Shown: positions 1 through 13,012 of the stretch, piece after piece
Layout: the number at the start of each line of letters is the position of its first letter
Position numbering within the stretch: position 1 is the stretch's first letter
Assembly (NCBI GenBank): GCA_028752905.1
Contig: JAQNBH010000009.1
Location: 26,334,370 to 26,398,369, forward strand
Origin: Cladorhizidae sp. MBARI D1340-BT2
Taxonomy: Eukaryota > Porifera > Demospongiae > Poecilosclerida > Cladorhizidae
Reading direction: 5' to 3'
DNA length: 64,000 bases
Position numbers and translations under genes: made by a program
The notes under the pieces: generated by a model
Told to the model about the DNA's origin: nothing
Seen by the model: only the letters and a program-made list of their open reading frames with translations
Databases searched by the model: none

Positions 1-1020
<1,020 letters not shown>

Positions 1021-1892
1021 GTATAGCATGGAAGCAAGTCAGCGTTCTTCTCTGTAACTAGCGATCATTTATACTTGAGCCAAGAATTGATTGTAAAATA
1101 TTTACTATACCCACAGAGATCAGAATGCTCACTTGGCTTCCATTAAGCTCAAGTGCACTGTCCTTGCGACATCCATACATGTGAACGAACTCTAGGGATA
1201 CACATACAATATATTTGTTTCAACATGTCCTTCATCTCTGTCTGTCCTTACTTTATAGGAGGTGAGTTACAGTATTCTATGGCTAGGATGCCAGACTTCA
1301 ATTTAATTGAACATGTCTCTTGGCTCTCTGTGTCCAACCTTCTTCATGAAATCATCATAGTATGTAAGTTACAGATCTAGGATTACATGCCTTGATCAAC
1401 TTTAATTAATTTACATGTCTCTTGGCTCTCTGTGTCCAACCTACATGTATTTCATGAAACCATCATAGTATGTAAGTTACAGTATATCTTAATCTAGGAT
1501 TACATGTCTTGATCAACTTTAATTAATTTTCATGTCTCTTAGCAGAAGGCCACATATTATTTATTATTATTATATAAAACTTTATTTCTTGTTCTGCTTT
1601 ATGTGAGTGGGCGGAGGAAGTGATAAAAATTTATATAACAAATAATAAAACTTACTGACAATCACAAATTGCCATCATAAACAGACTCTTCCTTACCTTT
1701 ACTGCTGTCTCTGCAAGCCAATGAAAGCACCTGGCTAGCCTGAAATCCCTCCACTATTTATAAAATATCCACTCCTGCTTGGATTTATGCAGCGGCATCT
1801 AGGAGGACATGGCATTGTAGGTGCTAGCTAACATCAGGAGAGAAAGAGTTACGCTGTACATGCTTCTTCTGTGATGGTTTGGCATTTGTAAC
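1021..1892. repeat. Dispersed repeats, partly tandem; inverted relatives at 51.4-52.0 kb
   Basis: 1021-1150 resembles the reverse complement of 51420-51560, and 1550-1870 the reverse complement of about 51640-52000, so this is a copy of the same repeat in the opposite orientation. Inside it, a unit of about 102 bp (begins acatgtctcttggctctctg) is repeated at 1311, 1413 and partly at 1531. 1195-1290 also matches 7890-8000. No gene is seen. Confidence 0.65.
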
Positions 1893-4800
1893 TATCGTTT
1901 AATGAGTAGTATCAGTTCCAATGTTGAAAAAAAGCTAATGAGCCCATTTTGAAAAGAATGAGGGATTCCAGACAGTTTTTCCTCAAAACGCTCCCAATTG
2001 GAGCCAAATAGAACTTTCGGTTAAAAAGTGGAGATTTAACACCATAAGACGTTTTCTGTTGTTTAAAGAGTAGAAATAGCTCCATAATATTGAAAAGAAA
2101 GCTAATGTACCCATTTTTACAAGATTGAGCGATTTCAGACGGTTTTTCCTCAAAACGTTCATAAAAGTCCCAAATGGAGTAAAATAGAGCTTTTTGTTAA
2201 AAAGTGGAGATTTCTCAACAAAAGAAATTTTCTATCGTTTAAGTGTAGAAACAGTTATATAATGTTGAAATGCCCATTTCGACATGAATGAGCGATTTCA
2301 GACATTTTTTTTCCGATTGAAATCGCTCGAAAACGTCCCCATTGGGCAAAATAGAGCTTCATTCGTTAAATACGGAGATTTCTCACCAAAACATGTTTTC
2401 TGTCGTTTAAAGACTAGAAACAGTTCCATAATGTTGAAAAGCAATCTGTGCCACTATTGAGACAGTTTTTCCTCAAAACGCTCAAAAACGTCCCTATTGG
2501 AGCAAAATAGAGCTTCTTTCGGTTAAAAAGTGGAGGTTCCTCAATAAAAGACATTTTCTGTCATTTAAAGAGTAGAAACAGTTCCATATAGTTGCTATGT
2601 TCCCATTTAGACAAGAATGACCAATTTCAGACAGTTTGTCCTAAAAACGCTCAAAAACATCCCAATAGGAGAGGTTAAATATGGAAGATTTCTCACCAAA
2701 AGACGTTTTCTGTCCTTTAAATAGTAGAAACACTTTGATATTGTTGAAAAGGAAGCTAATATGACAATGTTTACAAGATTGAGACCATTTTTCCTCAAAA
2801 CGCTCAAAAACGTCGACAGGTTAAAAATGGAAGATTTCTCACCAAAAGACGTTTTCTGTCATATAAAGAATAGAAAGTTGAGTCAACCGCTGATGTGCAT
2901 AATTTTGACGGAGTTTTTCCTCAAAACGATTAAAAACCTCCCAACTGGAGTAAAATACAGCTTTTTTTAGACGTTTTCTGACATTTAAAGAGAAATAGTG
3001 CTAATTTGCTATTTTGACAAAATTCTGGCAGTTTTTCCTCAAAGCCATCTAAAACAGGCAAAATAGAGTTTCTTTCGGTTAAAAACTGAAGATTTCTCAC
3101 CAAAAGAGATTTACTGTCATTTAAAAAGCAGTATATCGGTTCCATAATGTTGAAAAAGAGCTAATGTACCCATTTTGACAAGAGAATGAGACGGTTTTTT
3201 CCTCAAAATGCTCAAAAAAGTCCAAATTGGAAACCAAATAGTGATTATTCTCACCAAAAGATGTTTTCTGTCATTAGAAACAATTCCAAAATGTTGAAAC
3301 AATTTTTACACGATTGAGCAATTTCAGACCTTTTTTCCTCAAAACGCTCCCTGGAGCAAAATAGAGCTTCTTTCGGTTAAAAAGTGACATTTTCTGTCGT
3401 TTAATGAGTAGAAACAGTTCGATAATGTTGAAAAGGAAGCTAACGTTCCCATTATAAAAGAATGAGCAATTTCAGACAGTTTTTCTTCAAAACAGTTTAA
3501 AAAAACGTCCCAATTGGAGAAAATGAGCTTGTTTCGGTAAAAATGGAAGATTTCTCAACAAAAAACATTTTCTGTCGTTTAAAGAGTTGAAACAGTTCTA
3601 TATTATTTTATGAAAAGGAAGCTAATGTGCCCATTTTGACATGAATGAGCGTTTTCAGACAGTTTTTCCTCAAAACGCTTAAAAACATCCCAAATCTGTT
3701 AAAAAGGGAAGATTTCTCACCAAAAGACATTTTCTGTCATTTAAAGAGTAGAAACAGTTCCATAATGTTGATATTGTGCCATTTTTACATGATAGAGCGA
3801 TTTCAGACAGTTTTTCATCAAAACGCTCTAAAACGTCCAATTGGAGCTAAATAGAGCTTCTTTCGGTTAAAAACGTAAGATTTCTCAACAAAAGATATTT
3901 TCTGTCGTTTAAAGAGTAGAAAGAGTTCTATAATGTTGAAAAGGAAGCTAATGTGCCCATTTTTACAAGATTGACCGATTTCTGACGGTTTTTCCTCAAA
4001 ACACAAAAATATCCAAAATGGAGATGAGATTTCTAGCCAAAAGATATTTTCTCTCATTTAAAGAGTGAAAACAGTCCCATAATGTTGAAAAGGAAGCTAA
4101 TGTGCCCATTTCGATGAGAATAAGCGATTTCAGACAGTTTTTTCTCAAATCCCCTCCCAATAATAGCTTAAAGGGGAGATTTCTCACAAAATATGTTTTC
4201 TGTAATTTATAGAGTAGAAACAGTTCCATAATATTGAAGTGGAAGCTATGTGCCATTTTGAAGAGATTGAGGGATTTCAGACAGTTTTTCCTCAAAACGC
4301 TAAAAAACATTGCAGCTTCTTTCGGTTAAAAAGTGAAGATTTGTCACCAAAATATGTTTTCTGTCGTTTACAGAGTAGGAACAGTAATATAATGTTGAAA
4401 AGGAAGCTAATGTGCCCATTTTGACCAGAACGAGCGATTTCAGACATTTTTTTCTCAGAACGCTCAAATACGTCGACAAAAAGACCTTATTTCGGTTAAA
4501 CAGGGAAATTTCTCGCGAAAATACATTTTCTGTTATTTAAAGTGTACCTTAAAGTGTACCAAAAAACATTTACTGTCATTTAAAGAGTAGTAACAGTTCC
4601 ACAAATGTTGAAAAGTACCCATTTTTTTAATAATGACCGATTTCAGACAGTTTTTCCTCAAAACGCAAAAAAAGGCCCAATTGGACCTTTTTTTGATTAA
4701 AACGGGGAGATTTCTCACCAAAAGATGTTTTCTGTCGTTGAGAGTAAACGGTTCCATAATATTGAAAAGGAAGCTAATGTGCCCCTTCTTACAAGATTGA

Positions 4801-6130
4801 GCGATTTCAGACAGTTTTTCCTCCAAACACTCAAAAACGTCCCAATTGAGAAAAATCGAGCTTCTTTCGCTTAAAAAGTGGAGATATCTCAATAAATGAC
4901 ATTTTCTGTCGTTTAAAGGGTATAAAGTTCCATTATGTTGAAATGGAAGCTAATTGCCTATTTTGACAAGAATGAGCTATTTCAGACTTAAAATGCTAAA
5001 AAACCTCCCAAATGGAGCAAACTAGAGCTTGTTTCGTTAAAATAATGGAAGATTTCTACGTTTACTGTCGTTTAACGAGTAGAAACAGTTCTATAATGTT
5101 GAAAAGGAAGCTAATGTGCCCATTTTGAGAATGAGCGATTTCAGTTTATCTCAAACGCTTTAAAAAGTCCCAAATTGAGTAAAATAGAGCTTTTTCTGTT
5201 TTAATGATTTATTTTCATCAAAATATGTTTTCTGTCATTTAAAGAATAGAAACAGTTCTTTAATGTTGAAAAGGAAGCTAATGTCCCAATTTTGATGAGA
5301 ATGAGCGATTTCAGACAGTTTTTTTCTCAAAACCCTAAAAAAGAAAAAAAATTTAGCGATTTAAGACAGTTTTTCCCCAAATGTCTAAAAATGTCTCAAT
5401 TGGAGCCAAATCGTCAGTTAAAAAGTGGAGATTTCTCAACAAAAGATGTTTTCTGTTATTTAAAGAGTAGAAACTGTTGCGTAATGTTGAAGAGGAAGCT
5501 AATGTGTCATTTTGAAAAAATTGAGCGATTTCACACGGTTTTTCCTCAAAATGCTCCAACGTCCTAATTGGAGCAAAATAGAGCTACTTTCGGTTAAAAA
5601 CGGAAGAGTTCTCACTAAAAGAATAGAAACAGTCCTATAATGTTGAAAAGGAAGCTAATGTGACCATTTTGTTGAGAATGGACATTTGTTTCTCAAAACA
5701 CCAAAAAACGTCCCAATTGGAGGTTCTTTGGTAAAAAAGTGGTGATTTCTCACCAAAATATGTTTTCTGTAATTTAAAGTGTAGAAACAGTTCGATAATG
5801 CTGAAGTGGGAGCCAAGTGCCATTTTGACAATTCAGACCGTTTTTCCTCAAAACACTATAAAATGTCCCAATTGGAGCAAAATATAGCGTTAAAAAGGAA
5901 GATTTCTCACTAAAAGAAATTAACTCGTTTAATGACCAATATTGAAAAGGAAGCCATTTTTGACAAGAATGACCAATTTCAGACAGTTTTTCCTCAAAAC
6001 GCTAAAAAACGTCCCAATTTGAGCAAATTAGAGCTTCTTTCTGTTAAATAGGGGAGATTTATCACTAAAAGAATTTTACTGATGTTTAAAGATTAGAAAC
6101 AGTTCTATAATGTTGAAAAGGAAGCTAATT
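1893..6130. repeat. Diverged satellite array, monomer about 165 bp, about 26 copies
   Basis: About 4.2 kb of head-to-tail monomers. Each contains in order a block like tttcagacagtttttcctc, a block like cgtcccaattggagcaaaa, ttctttcggttaaaaa, gagatttctcaccaaaag, ttttctgtcgtttaaagag, tagaaacagttccataatg, and ttgaaaaggaagctaatgtg. Spacing between equivalent blocks varies from about 145 to 180 bp because of frequent small indels, and neighbouring monomers differ by many substitutions. The array is therefore old rather than recently homogenised. The short reading frames on both strands come from the monomer and are not genes. Confidence 0.93.
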
Positions 6131-6530
6131 GTGTAGGATCTTGAAAAATAGCAGGATCACCCATAAAGAGTCCTTCGAGCACAGTAGTTGTGATCAGCCA
6201 TTGCCACTAACAACCTTTTTCCTGTCCAACCAGGCTTGTTAATAGCAACTTCCCTCTCAATTGAAAACAACCTTCAAAATAAATGACGGGTAGATGGAAT
6301 GAAATAAATATTAGCCTCAGGTGCTATTAGAAAATGCATTGAAATTGCCCTAGCCACCTTTCCTTCAGGTAATTTTTTTTTTTTTATTAACATCATCTCG
6401 CTTGCAAATTTAAGTTATGATCTTAAAGCCTGCTAAGACCATTTAAAATAAGTTATAAGATACTAGATTCATGTAGACTAATAATAGGCAGCTGTGCATA
6501 CTCAACCCCCTAATGCCGCATTGATATCTC
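6131..6530. other. No gene seen
   Basis: Mixed AT-rich sequence with a poly-T stretch at about 6368. I see no coding potential and no recognisable repeat. Confidence 0.4.
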
Positions 6531-7130
6531 ATGTTCTAGCAGTTGCTGGTACAGAGAAGCGCCGCCATATTTAAAAGCTGCTTTGGTATTGGAATAATAT
6601 TCCCATTGAAGTGGCCCCTCCCACCCACTTGTGACTATCCAATGCTGAACATTGTATTAAATAGCAGCTTTGTGGGCTAAACTTCTCTCTGTGAAATATA
6701 TTTTAGAATCCGTAAACTCTGGTCATTAAGCCTCTCATGTTTAGTTTGATTAAAGTTGTTAATTAAACGTCCATCTTATCCTTAACAATAACAACATTAT
6801 TCCGCATCATTATGGTATCTTGTTCTGAAATTATGCTCTGAAAGTGTTTCAAATAAATATCAATTTATGACATGTGAACAAGTAGGTGTCAACATTATAA
6901 TGTGTTTGAAAGAACATTGAGCAAGAATATTAATAGCATAACCATGGCTGCAATTGTCTGTAGCTGTTCACAGTTTCTTAAAGAGTATTTTGCTGCTCCA
7001 ATGCAGAGCACTTGTAACCTTTCCCCCGGTGATCTAGCAGCACAGGTCTCCTGCATGGCCTCTAAGGTAGCAAAACACTTTCTATGTACCCTATGATGAG
7101 ACACCTAAACCTTAACGGATGCCAACATTG
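6531..7130. repeat. Dispersed repeat; relatives at 38.03-38.23 kb and inverted at 50.18-50.76 kb
   Basis: The stretch around 6840-6990 (tgtctgtagctgttcacag, then agagtattttgctgctcc) matches 38040-38200 in the same orientation and 50330-50480 in reverse. The reverse similarity extends outward, for example aaacatgagaggctta at 50555 against 6725-6750. Short frames here are not conserved between copies, so I read this as a non-coding interspersed element. Confidence 0.65.
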
Positions 7131-10019
7131 CACCTGTAACAAGAATTGTTCTCTTCTTTCGCTAATATCTATTGTTGATGTTCACATAGTTTTGTAGATA
7201 AATATACTTCTCTGAGTATGAAATGTAAGAGAGACTATCTCAGAGGCCTTGCTCCTGCATTTAATATGGTTTGGGAGTCTGAATATTTCTTTTTGTGCCA
7301 TCGAGAGGATAACTCGTTCTTCAACAGGCTCACAAGTAATTCCTCAGTGAAGCTCTCTAAACAGACAGGATTTTTGGCCTGAAGCTCGCTTATCACAAGA
7401 CAGAACCAAACAGAGATTGGTTATATTGGCAAACATAACAATGACCTCCTAAAGCAACATAGTCCATGCTTTCTACAGTGGTAAGGTGAAGATTTCTTGC
7501 GCCAGAAAAGAACTAGTTAATATTGACCATAACTTGATAGTTGTTTAATTGCATAACTACAAGTGTGTTTTCTATTATCATTTTTATTGTGTGGTGATTG
7601 AGGCACTGAAATTCAAGGCCTGCTGCTGCACTTTAACACCAGGGTTCATATAATCACTTACAAGAAGCCGAGTGCTAAGCTTGCAAGTGGTGTGCCTTGC
7701 AATGTGGCCCAGCATTGCCTGTAGATTCCTGATGCACTAGACTCTTGGTCCATGCTTGTGCATCACATATCTGTAATAATCACAGAGGGTGTTTAATTGC
7801 CATTAGAAGTTTGATATAATAAAATGATGTGCAAATTTAGCCGTTGTTGTTGGGATTCTCCCACCAGCTGGTGGATCTCAATAGACTTTAGGGATACACA
7901 CAGCTTAACTTAACTATTTATTTATATTAACGTGTCCCTCATCTCTCTCTGTGCTTACTTTATAGACGGTGAGTTACAGTATTCTATGGCTAGGATGACA
8001 TGATTTTGATCAACTTCAATTTATTTCAACTTGGCCCTTGCTTCTTCATGAAACCATCATAGCCGGTGAGTTCGAGTATTACATGTCTAGGATGACAATT
8101 GTTCACTGATTAATGTCATGTCACTTTTTCTTGGCGTTATATTAACATAGTTTGATAGTTACATATATACATTGCTGGAGTAATGCAAGAAACACACTTG
8201 TAGTTAAGTAATTAAACAACAAATTATTGTTGCAAGTTAAGGTCCATTTTAAGTTTAGTGTTTGTAGAGTCTTGTGGAGTGCTTGTAGATATATATACTG
8301 TGTTGTTGGAAATTACCACTTAAGTCAATTCAACTTGACTTGTAAGATGCCCAATCATGCATTGAGCAGCAAGATAATAGTCACTAGAAGAACGTGTGTA
8401 AAAGGGCAAGTAGTAGCCACTAATGGAGCTAACTAATGTGCAAGTTGGCAATGAAGCGCAGTCAAAGAAATATTTGCATTAAACGTTTTGGGGGTAGTCC
8501 AAAAAATAAATGTATTTTATTTACCAACATGCCTTTAGCCACACCAGAGGTGGAGAAAGGGATAAACACCTTGTGTTGATTTAGTGGCTATTTGATTAGG
8601 AAGAGGTCTAGTTTGTGCTAAAAAGGTCTATAAACTGCCTTCACCAGTAGACTGACCTTTACCCCCTGCATCCTTGATGCAGGTACATGTGTTTAGTGAC
8701 CTAAAGTAGAGGGAACTTCAAAACCTGAATGCCTGAATTGGCCGCATAAATATCTCCAGATTGCAAAGTGCTAAAGATTTGAAATTATCACCAGTTGCAT
8801 GATCCCGCTGTAGTATTTGTGGCAAGCCTTCTATAATAGTCGTAGTTCTTTTCTAGCTCTAGCCCTTGCCCTAGGCTAAGACACAATTGTTGTCTCTCTG
8901 CATGCTAACGTATAGTTACAATATTCTAGGTGCGCTCTATGAGATAAACAGAAATTCATAACTCCCACCACCATCCCCTCCCATCCACACACCCCTGCTT
9001 GATCCTGCCTCTCCCTAAATTGACCATAATCTAAAACTCAGTTGAGCCATGTATCTGCCTTAGTTTGGCTGTAATGTCTGTTTTAAAGTTTTGGGCCATT
9101 GACTAAGGACGCCCAGGGTCCAAAACCTTCCCAGTGTAGGGCAGTTATAGACATGTGTATGGAGGCCAAAGATGGCCAAGCCTATAAACAGCATGCATGC
9201 ATGCTATACACATACAAAATGCAGATTCCTATGTATTGACCTAGGAAATTTTCTATAAAAATTTATATCAAGCTATATTGTGTGTGTGAGTGTGTATTAT
9301 ATTTATATTTACTTTTGTATAGACCCCAACACATGCTTCAGTGTTTCTAGAATTACAATAACTTTTGTCAATAATCAACTCCAAATTTAACTCTCGTGTT
9401 TTGTGCTAGATGCTCTTGCATTCATCTATTGAGAAAGTTATTTAATTGCTTGTCAACTGAAAGTTCGTTGATTGCAAATTAAATTTTTTTATCTCGAATT
9501 CATTTGGATTTGGCCATCCCAAAGAAACTAAAATCTCTACATCCTCTTGGAGCCACATGGCATCTACTTGTGGATAATCCACAATGGTACTTTTCTACTT
9601 TGGTTAAGCATCAATCATGACTATATCTCCTCCTGTTCCACACCAAATATTTCTTCCATCGCTGATGAGATGTCCACACATGACACCCTCCAGCTCCTCT
9701 ATACAGCAGTTCAAACATCTTTCATACCTTACCTAGCATGGATTGATTGCATCTGCACTTGGGCACTGCTTCACAAGTGGTTGTATTCATTGTCCATATT
9801 CTTGCCTGCTAATGCTACAGGTACTCTATATAAGTACAGGTCTTCTATTGCAAAGTTGTAAAGCTGCAACTGAAGTTTCCTCTCCCACTCCCACTTTCCC
9901 TTCCTAGATTTGGGGAGGTGTGTGTGGTTGGCAGTGTTTGTCTATTGTTGCCCCCACGCGGTACCTCCCTTGTATTGCTTTTGTGATAAAGTCCTGCTTT
10001 TGTTTATTGTGATATTCAG
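7131..10019. other. Non-coding mosaic of dispersed repeats
   Basis: 7890-8100 repeats the 1195-1400 module. 8240-8340 resembles 54080-54180. 8635-8690 resembles the reverse complement of about 53630-53700. 8700-8820 matches the foldback-arm family at 49850-49960 and 52770-52880. A 104-codon frame at 9547-9861 has no recognisable domain and I do not call it a gene. Confidence 0.5.
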
Positions 10020-10362
10020 CATATGATGAACGCATCGACTGACATCACATGCAACTGATTCAGTGGATTGGCCCGAAAGGAGAGGGACGAGAATTACGAC
10101 TTTATAATTAGCTAGTGGCAGATTGGAATAAAGCAGCAGAAATAATTGGTGTTACTGCGACGAGGCTAATAGCATCCATGTATATAGGCAACCCCGAGAA
10201 GTGCATGAGGGCCTTCATGGAGAAGAGGATGAAGAATACACCGAAAATGAATATCCAATACACAATTGTTAGTACGCATGGAACTTAGTGAAGTCGGTAA
10301 AAATTTGAGAGAGGCACTTGACACTGACCACACTGACTTGAAGGACAACTTTGAGACATCTG
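10020..10362 (+). other. Weak coding-like stretch, unidentified
   Basis: Between about 10115 and 10290 the plus strand reads as a plausible peptide (ADWNKAAEIIGVTATRLIAS and onward) that ends at a stop. A degenerate exon is possible. I do not recognise the family; the spacing of Trp and hydrophobic residues only vaguely recalls a death-fold domain. Treat it as an open question. Confidence 0.15.
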
Positions 10363-10862
10363 AAAGTGAGCTAGTATTATTGTGTTGTTGATATGCACAG
10401 TAGAACCTTCCTTTCTTCTAACTATAGGAGCTAGTGATATTGTGTTGTTTATGTGTCAGTTCATCTCCCTTACCCTTGGGTTCCTAACTATGGGAGTTAG
10501 TGGTATTGTGTTATAGATCTGTGCAGTGTAACGTCTCTTACTCTTGGGCTCCTAACTATGGGGGGCTAGTGGTATTGTGTTGTTGATGTGTCAGTGGACC
10601 TTGGTTTCCTAACTATGGGAGTTAGTGGTAGTGTGTTGCTGATGTGTGCAGTGGAACCACCATTAGACAGGGCTTCTAACTATTGGAGCTAATACTATTG
10701 TGTTGTTGTGTGAGAAGAACCTCCCTTAGCATTGTGCTACTAACTATGGGAGATAGTTGATGTGTGCAGTTGAACCTCCCTTACACTTGGGCGCCCATAC
10801 TAACTATGGGGGCTTGTGGTATTGTGTTGTTGATGTGTGCAGTGGAAACTACCTTACACTTG
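10363..10862. repeat. Minisatellite, unit about 65 bp, about 8 copies
   Basis: Repeated unit built from ctaactatgggagctagtgg, tattgtgttgttgatgtgtg, cagtggaacctcccttacac and ttgggttc. Copies start near 10365, 10427, 10494, 10560, 10618, 10690, 10750 and 10800. Copies differ by substitutions and small indels. Confidence 0.88.
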
Positions 10863-11446
10863 GTACACATGATGGTGCAAGTTTTGTTTGGGCTAGAACA
10901 GAAAGAAGAAAAAAATTAGAAATTGATAAACTGATTAACATGATAAACATTCCCTAGGTGGAAGGAGGGTCAAGGCTAGTAGGTGATTACTGATATGATG
11001 AAACTGGAGTACTTTCTCTTTCAAGAGAGAAAGATGCATTATACTTGATAATATTTTAATCTATGATCTTAATTAATATATATTCATGTGAGACTTCTTC
11101 ATTTTGGGGTGCACACTTATGGCGGTGTGTGCCTTAGTAAATGTGTGTTTTGTAGAAATCCTTTTATATGCTTCTTGGGTTGTTTTGTTGGATTGGTTTG
11201 TTGGTTTTAGGTTCTGGTTTCTTTTGTGTCCCTTGTGCCTGAGTGTCTTGCTTGTCTTCAGATTTTTGGGGTCTACCTTGAGGAGAGGAAGAGGAGAATG
11301 CAGAATAATTTTTATTGTAGCTAGGGACCCTTGTTGTGACCATGGCTGTTTTTATTTCCGGTTTGTGTTTTATATCTTGTATTAAGGAGGACCCTGACTG
11401 TGTTTTTATTTTCATTTATTTATTATTATTATTTAACTTACTCATA
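10863..11446. other. No confident gene; flank of the LTR element
   Basis: AT-rich sequence with a short (ATT)n run at about 11420-11433. Overlapping frames on both strands at 11104-11415 (93 and 83 codons) have no recognised domain. The minus-strand one is rich in Lys, Gln, Ser and Pro and could be a scrap of a retroelement ORF, but I cannot support that. Confidence 0.35.
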
Positions 11447-11451
11447 CTATA

Positions 11452-11847
11452 TGTCAGCAATACTTTCCCTTAGTATTCACTGCGCCGACTAGTCCTCACT
11501 CTGACTAGCCCAATACTTTCACCCCTAGGCTTTATAAGAGCCTTAATACCCTTCACCCAGGTAAAAGTGAACAATGATTGCTTTGTACATCAATATACAC
11601 AGTTCCCAATGATCTATCAGCTAGTCCAGCCTGTTATGCGCTTGGCTCTAACATAGATACTCTCTCTCTCTTTGCTAGCTCTCTAGCTATCTCTTTTATA
11701 CTAATAGTTAATTGCACACGGATTTACACCCGGCACTATGGTCTTGCACACGAATACTGTGGTCTTGTAGATGAATGTTCGGATAATGTTCTTGGACATT
11801 GTTGTGGTCATAACCTTTGTTCTCCGTTATGTCTTCCTTCTCTGACA
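11452..11847 (-). repeat. 3' LTR of Gmr1-A
   Basis: 396 bp with inverted ends TGTCAG/CTGACA. It matches 16256-16650 except for a few substitutions and short indels, for example an extra ttatgc near 11634 and a missing aata near 11602. The CTATA target duplication lies immediately outside at 11447-11451. Confidence 0.95.
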
Positions 11848-11860
11848 CTCCCTTTCCGTT
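11848..11860 (-). other. Polypurine tract of Gmr1-A
   Basis: On the minus strand, ACGGAAAGGGAG sits directly against the TGTCAG start of the 3' LTR. This is the expected place for the plus-strand primer of an LTR retroelement. Confidence 0.75.
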
Positions 11861-11939
11861 CAGGCAAGAACAATATTCTCGGGAAAGTCCGTCCGCATTC
11901 GTATTCAATCGACCTGGCTTGTGGTGGATAGTGTAGTGA

Positions 11940-13012
11940 TATGGTTGCATCGATAACGCCCACCTCCCTATTCTCCCGTGACTATCCTTCAGCTTTGCAA
12001 GGTGTGTCAGTGGGTCATGGTCTGTCTCGATCGTGAACTCTGTCCCTTCGAGGTATACTCGGAAGTGTTTCGTACCCTCGACGATTGCTAGAGCTTCTTT
12101 CTCTATTGTAGAGAACTTTCTCTCTCTAGGTAGCAACTTTCTTGACCCATAGGCGAGTGGGTTTTCTTCGCCTATCTCATCTTTCTGGGCGAGCACATAT
12201 GCTATTCCTGAGTCGGAAGCATCTGTTTGCAATAGGAAGGGCCTATTCCAGAGGGGTGTGGCTAACACAGGGTAGTGAGTCAGAGCATCCTTCAAGCATT
12301 GAAATGACTGTTGTGTCGCTTCACTGCAAACAATAATGTTCGGTTTGTCCTTCCTAGTCAGCTCAGTTAGGGGGGTTGCAATAGTGGAAAAGTCGGGGAT
12401 GAAACGGCGATAATACCCTCATAGTCCCAAGAACGCACGGACGTCCTTCTTTGTAATGGGCTGGGTAAAATCTTGTACGGCTTGTACTTTAGCTTGTAGA
12501 GGGTGGACCTTCCCATTTCCCACAGTATGTCCCAGGTATTCGCACTCATTACACGCGAACTTGCATTTCGATTCCTTAATGGTGAGGCCGGCTTTTCGTA
12601 ATCTTATGAAGTTTTCTTTCATATGTTCCAAATGTTCCTCCCATGTTTTGCTGTGGATGATGACATCGTCCAGGTAAGCCGCCGCGAACGTCTGTGTTCC
12701 TTCGAGTAAGTGGTTCATCAGATGCTGAAACGTGGATGGGGGCGTTGACCAAACCAAAGGGCATGGTTACGAACTGGTACTTTCCCCAGGGTGTGACGAA
12801 AGCAGTCTTCTCCTGGCTTGCCTTCGCCACAGGCACCTGCCAGTAACCCTTTGTAAGATCCAAGGCAGTGATGTATCTTGCCTGTCCAATATCATCTATC
12901 ATGTCCTCAATTCTGGGTATGGGGAAGGGGTCGGCCTTGGTGACGAGGTCGAGTTTTCTATAATCCACGCAGAGTCGTTTTCCGCCGTCCTTTTTAGGAA
13001 CCAAGACCACCG
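11940..13012 (-). pseudogene. Gmr1-A pol: reverse transcriptase and RNase H
   Basis: RT begins near 13010 with VLVPKKDGGKRLCVDYRKLD. It continues through a TALDLTKGYWQVP block and MPFGLVNAP, and reaches the catalytic YLDDVIIHS box at about 12658-12684. RNase H follows at 12295-11940 with all four acidic positions visible: LQTDASDSG, KEALAIV, IETDHDPL and TNADGLSR. RT is broken by a frameshift just after NAP (about 12750) and by a stop in the GYYRRF connection region (about 12419), so it spans three frames. The RT start overlaps the end of the integrase frame at 12899-13010. RT and RNase H are the last coding part before the 3' LTR; in ordinary Ty3/gypsy elements integrase would be here. The enzyme would copy the element RNA in cytoplasmic particles, but this copy cannot. 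Confidence 0.93.

Noticed and set aside
2607..5823. Many short overlapping frames on both strands with shared peptides
   Set aside because: All fall inside the satellite and repeat because the monomer repeats.
9547..9861. 104-codon frame as a gene
   Set aside because: No domain, no convincing composition, surrounded by dispersed repeats.
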